NCBI RefSeq assembly: GCF_028640845.1
Contig: NC_080543.1
Span: 98,693,825-98,757,824, forward strand
DNA: 64,000 nucleotides
Direction of reading: 5' to 3'
From: Ahaetulla prasina
Lineage: Eukaryota > Chordata > Lepidosauria > Squamata > Colubridae
In this document: positions 55,882 through 64,000 of the stretch, one piece after another
How positions within the stretch are numbered: position 1 is the stretch's first letter
Layout: every line of letters begins with the position of its first letter
Position numbers and translations under genes: made by a program
The notes under the pieces: model-generated
The model's input: only the letters and a program-made list of their open reading frames with translations
Told to the model about the DNA's origin: nothing
The model's database searches: none

Positions 55882-56037
55882 CAGTGGTGGGTTGCTCCCG
55901 GGTTCGGTCCGGTTCTATAGAACCAGTAGTAAAACCAGAGGGAGGCTCCACCCACCCACCACAACATCATCATGGGTGATCTGCGCATGCGCAGAAGTTT
56001 GCAAACTGGTACTAAAGGTAAGTAGAACTCACCCCTG
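55882..56037. mobile_element. Short hAT-type MITE (156 bp)
   Basis: Ends CAGTGGTGGGTTGC and GAACTCACCCCTG. Flanks TGGTGTAC (55874-55881) and TGATGTAC (56038-56045) match at 7 of 8. Internal TCGGTCCGGTTCTATAGAAC and GCGCATGCGC palindromes. Family differs from the 24221 and 32660 types. Confidence 0.83.
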
Positions 56038-56045
56038 TGATGTAC

Positions 56046-56294
56046 ATATCTTTCTTTCATTCTGCTTTTGCCTTGCTTTTATCTAATTCTTTTTGGGGGA
56101 GACTTTCACAATGCTTTGATGTTTGCTGATGTTTAATAAATCAACATTAAGCTGTCTTTGTTTGTTTGTTTTTGCTAACCAAACTGAGTGCTGAGTGTGT
56201 CTGCTCTGATGTGGATAGAGGAATTGTCTCATGCTATATTTACTGGAAACTTAACCAGAAATAATCCATTGTAATTTTCTAACACAAGCAACTC
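56046..56294. other. Spacer, nothing recognised
   Basis: AT-rich spacer. Confidence 0.5.
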
Positions 56295-56690
56295 TTGGCA
56301 ATATACAATAAATTAATAAAACCATATTTAAAAATAGAAGACAGTAAGCCAGTAATAACACAACAATATTAAGCACCATATTGAGAAAACATCATAAATG
56401 AAAAAATACACCCAAACTGAATATTGCATTATAAATCATCTTGTCCCAGGACCTGCTGAAAGAAACAAGTTTTCCAAGAAGCGGCAAGGAGGATGCTTTG
56501 CAGATCTCAGAGAGATTGCTATTTCAGAGGACTGCCTTGGCCACTGAGTAGGGATACCTCCGAGGTCCCAAAAGGTGTCACTCTTTTGTCAGTGAAACTG
56601 GGAGCATGTCAACCTGGCCAGATCTTTCTGAATGAGCAGAGACCATTGGAGAAAGACAGTCCTGAAGATACCTAGTGCCCTTTTTGAACA
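56295..56690 (-). repeat. Old CR1/L2-type LINE 3' remnant
   Basis: Antisense traces such as CAAGTTTTCCAAGAAGCGGC, TACCTCCGAGGTCCCAAAAG and AAGACAGTCCTGAAGATACC follow the layout of decayed L2/CR1-like C-terminal and 3'UTR sequence. No frame remains. Confidence 0.5.
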
Positions 56691-58060
56691 CGTATGTGCC
56701 AGCTAATGTCAAGCTTTAAATATAGTAGCTTTACGCATTTCTGAATGTTTAGAAAATCTGTGTTATTATTTGAGAATCTGTCCTTACAAGTTTCAAATGG
56801 TGATCATCCCAACTTTTGAAATCAGTGGGATTTGGATGCAATATTGCTGCCCAGCTAAGCTGCCTCATCCTCCCTAAATAAGCAAGGAGGAGGTTTCTCT
56901 GCATATAACTCTTGACTGATAAAGCAGTTCTTCAAAAGGTCATGGAACAAAGGAGATATGCCATGCTGAGACTGGGAAGGATCTGCTGGAGACAATTGTC
57001 ATGAGGGTAACCACTAATATCACAGTAAATGTTGCCTCTTAGTGTTAGTATTTATGCTAACTTATGTAAACTGATGTGTAACCATATTATTTCTTAGGAT
57101 CAGACCATAAGGTAATTTCTTATGCTAATTGCCTCTTATTGCATCCCCGTTGTCAACGAATGCATAATACAGGAAGTAGATATCTATGCGTGTGTTTGTG
57201 TATAAATGTCTATTTTGTTTGTTTGCTTTTGTGATGGAAAAATAGAAAATGGTTTCAGTGGTTAAGTAGGATGTAGTTCCCCCCCCCCTTCCTTCTCTTT
57301 CTAGATATTCCAAACATGTCAAATTTTTCATTAAGAAAATGAACCCATCCATATGCTTGAAGGATTAGTTCCATGTAGTGTCTCTCTTTGTATGCATGCT
57401 TGTGTTTGTAGAAGTTAACATCCTGTCTTCTGTGCTGCTGGGAATTACTAGTGGCATGTTTTGACTCATTATCATGAATCTTAATCAGATGATGAAAAAA
57501 AATTAGTTCCATCGTTCGAGGAAGGTTTGGGGCAAATGAGTCAAAACATCCTTATAAAACATTCTGTACTGTTTTGATTAAAACCATCTTTGGGTGATCT
57601 TTTGGGCAGATCAAAGTATCCTGATGGGCTGGAAACAGGGTCAGTTTGATACAGCACTATCCATCCAATTTTCACAATAGCAGCAGCCACAATCTGATAG
57701 AGTGAGGGAAGATGTCCTCATCTTTTTTCTGTGAAGGTATATTTTTGATCTCCAAGATTTGAGTGTGTGACTGTAGTAAACAAATAGGATGACAACGTAT
57801 TCCCAAAAACTCCTCTGCCTCAACAGTTAAAGGAAAGGCATTTTCTACAAATTAATTGTGTTGGGATATTTTAATATTTCCACTAGGGAACATGGTTTTC
57901 ATTCAGACAAGAGTCTGTCTTGGTTTATAAACATGAGTCCTATGACAAATTTTGGGAAATGTTTACTATTTTTTGCAGGACTGCGGGAGCAGGTTAAGAG
58001 AGGCACTTTTTGAATCAGCACCATCAGTATAAACTCTCCCCCAAAGGGGGCAGATTAACT
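56691..58060. other. No recognised feature
   Basis: Unassigned AT-rich sequence with a C-run near 57279. Confidence 0.5.
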
Positions 58061-58260
58061 ATTTATTTATTTATTTTGTCATAACAGTATATATAAGTAT
58101 AAGCATGAAAATAACTATATAATATATAAGCATATAAATGAGCATAAGTATGTAATAACTATATTAATTGGATTTAATGAAAGGAACGGATTCAATAGGA
58201 CAGGAACAGTAGGCACGTTTTGTCCTCTTATGCACGCCCCTTATTAACTATGTCTTAACT
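58061..58260 (-). repeat. Squamate dispersed repeat with (TAAA)n end
   Basis: The TTATTTATTTATTTTGTCAT start is the inverse of the terminus at 20090. The body has GGACAGGAACAGTAGGCACG and CTCTTATGCACGCCCCTTAT, which I recognise as a common snake repeat without a firm family name. Confidence 0.6.
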
Positions 58261-58454
58261 GAGCTTGTGAACTCTACATGGTTTTGTTATGTATGGCATT
58301 GCTCTGCCAACTTTAATATTGTTTTTGTTTGGTTTGCCGAATGTTAACAGTTGTGTTTAGAACTATTCTTAAGCAAAAAATAAATATTTGGAGATCTAGA
58401 AGGATGGCCTCCCTATATTATGGAGTTACTTTGAGCTATGATTAGCTGAATGAA

Positions 58455-58478
58455 TACATACATACATACATACATACA

Positions 58479-58507
<29 letters not shown>
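58455..58507. repeat. (ATAC)n microsatellite
   Basis: About 13 uninterrupted ATAC units. Confidence 0.97.
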
Positions 58508-58509
<2 letters not shown>

Positions 58510-58563
58510 CTGTTATTATGATTTGATTATTTCAGGTACTATCCTGTGAAGGTTGATCAAAAA

Positions 58564-59170
58564 GTCAAAGAGTGAAGAGAAGAGCAACAAATATGATTAG
58601 GGGCCTGGAGGCTCAAATATGTAAAGAACAGTTGCTGGAATTGGGTATGTCTAGCTTAATGAAAATAAGGACTACAGGTGACATGATAGCATTGTTCCAA
58701 TATCTAAGGGGTTGCCACAAAGAAGAGGGAGTCAACCTATTTTCCAAAGCACCTGAAGGCAGGACAAGAAGCAATGAATGGAAACTAATCAAGGAAAGAA
58801 GCAAACTAGAACTAAGGAGAAATTTCCTGACAGTTGGAACAATTAATCAGTGCAACAACCTGCCTCCAGAAGTTGTGAATACGCCAATACTGGAAGTTTT
58901 TAATAAGAAATTTTTTTAAAAAAAATTCCAGTGTTGGAGCATTTACAGCTTCTGCAGGCAAGTTGTTCCACTGATTAATTGTTCTAACTGTCAGGAAATT
59001 TCTCCTTAGTTCTAAGTTGCATCTCTCCTTGATTAGTTTCCACCCATTGCTTCTTGTTCTACCATCTAAGAGATTGAATAAGCATTTGTCTGAAATGGTA
59101 TAAGGTTTCCTGCCTAAGCAGGGGGTTGGATTAGAAGACCTCCAAGGTCCCTTCCAACTCTGTTATACTA
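58564..59170 (+). mobile_element. CR1 3' fragment with internal inverted duplication
   Basis: Plus-strand CR1 C-terminal coding (RRATNMIRGLEAQICKEQLL, EEGVNLFSKAPEGRTRSNEW) runs to ~58912. Sequence 58926-59064 is an inverted CR1 copy complementary to 58759-58905. From 59065 the normal 3' end resumes (AGCATTTGTCTGAAATGG ... CCTCCAAGGTCCCTTCCAAC). The inverted piece carries its own substitutions. Confidence 0.9.
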
Positions 59171-60127
59171 TTATAACTGTGCTTCTATTTGTGACTATTT
59201 ACAGCTAAATATCTGTAAGAATATTAATATGAGTTTAAACTTGAAGAGAATGCAAAGCATTTTCTCTTAATAAAAAAATATGTCAGTGGGACACATTGCA
59301 GCATGCTTAATGTCCATATTCAAATTCCAAAGTTGGACTGTTGAAAGTAATGAAGAAGTGTTGTACACCTCAGATGAGAATATAACAATTTTCTTTTTGT
59401 TAAATGAGCCTGACTGTTTTTCCCTTTTTCTTTTTAAGGATCTTGTCCAAATTGGAAAACAAATGCTGCTGTTACAATATTGAAAAGGAATGGATTTGGG
59501 CTGCTGAGCTGAGCTGAACTAAAGGTAACAACCTATAAAACCATGAATATCTTAATTTACCTTGTTATTTGTAGTATATACTTCTGCTGTGGTCTCACTA
59601 GGTGTCCTTGAGGACTGGAATAACACATTCATTTTAAGGCTGAGGAAAACAAGGCAACAGGGAACTTGGAAAATTTGCATCCCTGGATTGTAGAAGACTG
59701 AAGCATCTCTTCCTTCCCATAAAATGGAGGATCACATGTGTCTTCCAGCAGCTGATATTTCTGTAGCTAGGGTCCCACTGCACCACTTTGGAAAGTCACA
59801 AGGCCAGGAATAGACAGGATCAATTTATACAACTCCATGCACATATAGTCTTCTCTGCCTCCTCTTTCTTCCCCTCCCATTTTCATATCTGCACAATGAA
59901 AATTTCTAACCCCGCAGTTGCTGTGGACACTATCAGTAGGCATATTGGAAAGCCAGACTGATGACAATTGTGCAATTTACAATGCACCCTTGAAACCCAG
60001 CAACTGCAATACAATCTATAAAATACCTTCTCATAAACGTCTTCAGAGAGGATTTTAATTGCCATCTGATTTACTACATGCTGAATACCTTCCCTTTGTG
60101 CTTGGACAAATTTTGCTGCAGGAGATT
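59171..60127. other. No recognised feature
   Basis: Unassigned interval before a TTTC repeat. Confidence 0.5.
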
Positions 60128-60129
60128 TT

Positions 60130-60185
<56 letters not shown>
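60128..60185. repeat. (TTTC)n microsatellite
   Basis: About 14 TTTC units without interruption. Confidence 0.97.
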
Positions 60186-61138
60186 TTCTATCACACTTTT
60201 ATAGGCCAGCTCTGCATGGCTGGCATGCATTTACTAGCTGCATAATTGGTGGCACAATTCTGCTCTCCTAAACATTGTTATCAGTTAATTAAACTTGAAA
60301 TGCATCTTTGTTTCATAACATGTTTTGTCAGATTGTTTTCCTTATTTATTTATTATCATAAAATTTTTATTTTATGACTGGCAGATTCTCAGCTCTCCAA
60401 TAATAATGTAAATCAAAACATAAGACTTTAGACTTCATGCAATTTCCTTTTGGTCTCAAAATACGAAACCAGATGTTTCTGGCACGCTAAAGATGCTTTT
60501 CATCTTTTTTTAGATGTACTTGGTTGAGTCAAAGTGTATGCATTTTAAAAATCAACTTATGAAAGTTAAATTTTCTTTGTTCATGTGGGTGTAGTCTGGT
60601 TCATATTGCTGTAGCAGCAGTAAGAGACCTTGCAGATAACTCACTGAATTCCATTGAAGAATCAAACATATGTGCCTCAGACAGCAGCAAAAATAGTATT
60701 AATAACAGGCCAATTTAAGAATTATGCATGTTTAAACTCTGCAAAGCTATAGAATCTTGAGAGATGGAGGTATATATTATTATTACAGAAAAGGAGGAGG
60801 AGGAGGAGGTGGAAATTTTATTCTGTGTATTATTTTATTTTTTCCCTTGGTTAGGATTCCCAGAAAAAAACAGCCTTATTGTTTAGGGACCCTAATTTTA
60901 TCAGATATTACTTTAAGCTTCTGGATGAACTTACCTTCAATAAAAATAATAGGGAAGATAAAGCTCTAAATGAGACCTGACCAAACTATGATATTTGCTA
61001 GGTAATATCATGACTAAGAATAAACCAACTTGCTATCGATTTAAGGTAAATTTGGCCTAATAACAACAGTCTAAACCAATGCCAATGCCATCAGTCTTAT
61101 GCAAGAACAATGTGTAGTTTGTTTTGGTTCCAGATAGA
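60186..61138. other. No recognised feature
   Basis: Apart from a short GGA tract at 60792-60810, nothing was recognised. Confidence 0.5.
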
Positions 61139-61213
61139 TGATGAGAGAGAGAGGATATGAGAGAGAGAGAAAGAGAGAGAGAGAGAGTCAGTCAATCAGT
61201 CAGACAGACAGAG
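61139..61213. repeat. (GA)n and CAGT/CAGA simple repeats
   Basis: GA-rich tract to 61187 followed by CAGTCAATCAGTCAGACAGA. Confidence 0.93.
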
Positions 61214-64000
61214 ATGATAGAGATAAGTTTAATAACACAAGTTAAGCTCGTGCCTAAACAATGAGGGACTCTATAGGTACAAGAAGAAAGTTAGGATTAT
61301 TATTTTTTCTACAGTGCTTCAGCCTTTATATCCCATTTTTCAATATTTTCTTGATTTACTGAATAAGTGGATGCTTCAATAACTTAACAACAAAAATTAT
61401 ATTTAGGTGTGTTTCAGTCCAATGTTTTCAATTACTTTAAGATAGTTGTGACTGTAGTACTAGAACGAGACTGTGACACCACATGCTTGAAATCAGGGTA
61501 TTTTGTTTGGCTGGCCTGCTCCATAAATGGTTGCAGACCGGAGTGGTGGAGTTCATTCGTTTATGATCCTTTCATCTCTTTCCTCATCCAGGAATTGATT
61601 ATTAGCTAAATTCTTGGATGTAGAACCTCAAAGGCAAAATCTTTGCTTGAGTGAACCTGCATCTGCATATATGCCCATTCAGAGAGACTGTCAGAGATGT
61701 GAGTTGGTTTTGCTACTAATGTAAGATTAGATCTGAGATGGCTACCCCTGTCGAGAAAGATATTTCAAAATCTGTTCTATCCAACCAACCAGCAAGAGAA
61801 TATTCCTAGCACTGGTATAATGGCTCTTCTTCCTTTTCTTTCTAGTAAGGAAAATTGTCTTTTTTTCTAGCCAAGGAGAAATAGCACATGGAATGATACC
61901 ACACAGTGGAGCACTGGTGCTATATGTCAAAAAAGGGGGAGGGGCAATTTGACCAGAAGGGTCAGAAATGTTAAAGCCAGAATAGAGACATCTAAAAGTT
62001 GGCATCCAAAGTCTCCAAGACTTTTTTTTTATTAACATCCACACAAAAACCAGGAAATGATTTGAGAAGCAAATGGATAGGGGCAGCAGTTCTACAGTAC
62101 TGACTAGACATTGGTCACAAAGGAATGGACTAAAACTGTCACATATCTCAATGCATCCAAGCAGCAGCATCCTACATCCTTCCCAAAAGTTAAACGCAGA
62201 TTCTATAGAATCAGCATCCCATAAAATGTTTTATACCGTTACTGTAACTAATTATTAAAGAGTAAACATTAGAATCCCTGAATTGCAACAGGACCTCAAG
62301 GAGTTTACCTTAATTATGAAATGCTCCATCGACACTCTTGTTAAAAACACACTGTTCAAATTTAACATTAGCCACATCCATTCATCATAAACATATAGCT
62401 TTCCCACTGAAAATATTTTAAATCTGATTTTTATTATATCAGAAAAATGACTGTTTATCTTGTGTGTGTCACATATATACTGAGTATATAACATATATAT
62501 ATATATCAGGACTAGTTCCTAGAGTTTTGAAAAACTCCAGAACATAGACATGTACAGATCCTTCTCTTTTTTTCCCTCTCATTTTTTCTTTAAAAAAAGT
62601 CAAATGCAACATAACAAACGTATAACCGGCCAGATACCTGCATTATATAAATCTTCATGTTGAGAAGTTTATGACATTTTAGTTAAGAACTTCATTCAGT
62701 TTGACGAATTTGACAGCAGCCAATTATGACATTAAACAGGTCATTGTGACTAACCTAAGTCTTTAAGTTATTTCTTTTCTGAATGATTGATTTGAGCCTT
62801 TTTTCTCCACCTCTTCCTCCACTGCATACTGAATCTGAAAGATTCAGCTCTTTTAAGCTTCTCAGTCTTCATGTAGGCAGCTATGCTTGCCTTTTATTTC
62901 TCTAATATCTCTGGTTATGTAAAATAATCAGTCCCCAAAAAATCAAGACTTATAGGAATTAATACAATTACCTACAAAGATACCATTATAAAATGCCAGT
63001 AAAATTACAGTTGCACAGAAAGTAAAGAGATGATGATAGAATATGTTTTCCTTTCTTTGAGGCTTTATGTAAATTTTTATAAATAAAAATACCATGATGC
63101 CCTCTGGATAATGATCAAATTTCATAATACTAGACTCAAGATGAACAAAAATGCTGGGCTGGGCTGAGCTGGGCATAGGATGACTAAATAGGTTGTGGTG
63201 TAAAGATAGGAAAGTCTTTCTCCCAAAAAAATATATATAACTTAAACCCATCTCCAAATATACTCTTCTCAATTTAACCTGTAGCAATGGTCTTCTTCAA
63301 CCATTCATTTATGAGTGTACCAAGAATAGTATTGATGAGTGGACCAAGAATGGAACGCCCATATAGTGGTCCTATCTCTTCTTTTCTTATTCTTTGAAGG
63401 TACTTTTAAAGAAAAGAGTGCTTATTGTCCATTTATTTCTGTTCAGTTTTTTCATCTGCTGAATCTCGATGATGATTCTTCTTGTTTGTGTTGCAAATGT
63501 TGCAAACTTTTAATCACGCTGTATTGACAATGGAATTCTCTATAGCTATTCTGCAGCTGGCACTGCATTTTCTGAATTATTATTAATTCCATTGGCTACA
63601 AGGCATTTACAATGAGCTACGGTTCACTCTATGAGAACAATTTGGTCTCCCTTAAGACTCTACTATTTGGCTGAAAGCTAGACTGGATAATCCTACCCTA
63701 AAATCTCTTAGGATTACCATGTCTGGGTTAGCAAAATCTCTAGTGGTTTTCCCAATTTTTGCAGCCTAGATCTGTAGTGCTAAATTCTATATGGAAGTAG
63801 CAGAAAAAGGCCTCAGTCCAACCATTCCAATGTTTTAATGCCCACTGCCATTCCAATGCATTCCTTCAACCTGAGTAACTAACCCCCCCCCCAATAATAT
63901 CAATATTTAATTGATTTGGTTTAATTTTTTGTCTTGTTTTGGTTTTTCAGGGGACCTTGTCCCTTAACAGCTTGGCCACCTACAAGCCATTCAAAAGGAG
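61214..64000. other. No recognised feature
   Basis: AT-rich to the window end. A short (AT)n lies near 62487-62507 and a GGGCTGGGCTGAGCTGGGC tract at 63153-63173. Confidence 0.5.

Overview
The window looks like non-genic squamate reptile DNA, probably from a snake. The evidence is the repeat fauna: a Sauria SINE with a Bov-B-type end, L2-clade and CR1-clade LINEs, a Bov-B/RTE fragment, an R4/Dong-clade LINE, an L1 end, Penelope-like element (PLE) ends, tRNA-derived SINEs with an L2-like tail, a Ty3/Gypsy LTR element and several hAT and TA-flanked non-autonomous DNA transposons. I recognised no host exon, tRNA gene, rRNA gene or CRISPR array. Every long reading frame belongs to a transposable element. 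The species call and family names come from memory of family features, not a database search.

Layout. 1-1027: AT-rich, with two short PLE-end-like fragments. 1028-5672: complete Ty3/Gypsy element, with LTRs identical as read, a 5-bp target duplication, one gag-pol frame and a broken integrase end. 7067-8000: a DNA-transposon-like repeat and a SINE. 9463-13815: a minus-strand R4 element, 5'-truncated, split by a hAT-type element and a solo-LTR-like insert, then altered by a ~945-bp tandem duplication. 15332-18410: a TA-flanked MITE, a 754-bp hAT-type element and a second R4 fragment carrying a SINE. 20860-23075: old LINE pieces, a Bov-B piece and a PLE end. 24221-32969: mostly featureless, with small DNA transposons and a SINE holding a perfect palindrome. 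33258-37157: a CR1 element split by an L2-clade LINE. 38250-43366: Sauria SINE, (TAA)n, a long L2-clade LINE and an L1 end. 44180-49045: SINE, a PLE end in a large inverted repeat, and a CR1 RT fragment. 52990-59170: CR1 and L2 ends, two more DNA transposons and a CR1 copy with an internal inverted repeat. The last 5 kb hold only simple repeats.

How the parts relate. The SINE tails match the 3' end of the L2-clade LINE in the same window, so that LINE type is the likely source of their mobilising machinery. The Sauria SINE points to Bov-B. The hAT-type and TA-flanked elements have no transposase here and must have been moved in trans. Nesting gives relative ages: R4 before hAT before tandem duplication; CR1 before L2; R4 before SINE. 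The Gypsy element is probably among the youngest insertions.

The most interesting structures are the PLE inverted repeat with a hammerhead-like core and phased CCAAT boxes, the Gypsy element whose identical LTRs contrast with clustered integrase frame changes, the trinucleotide repeats at R4 boundaries, and two independent local inverted duplications inside retroelements.
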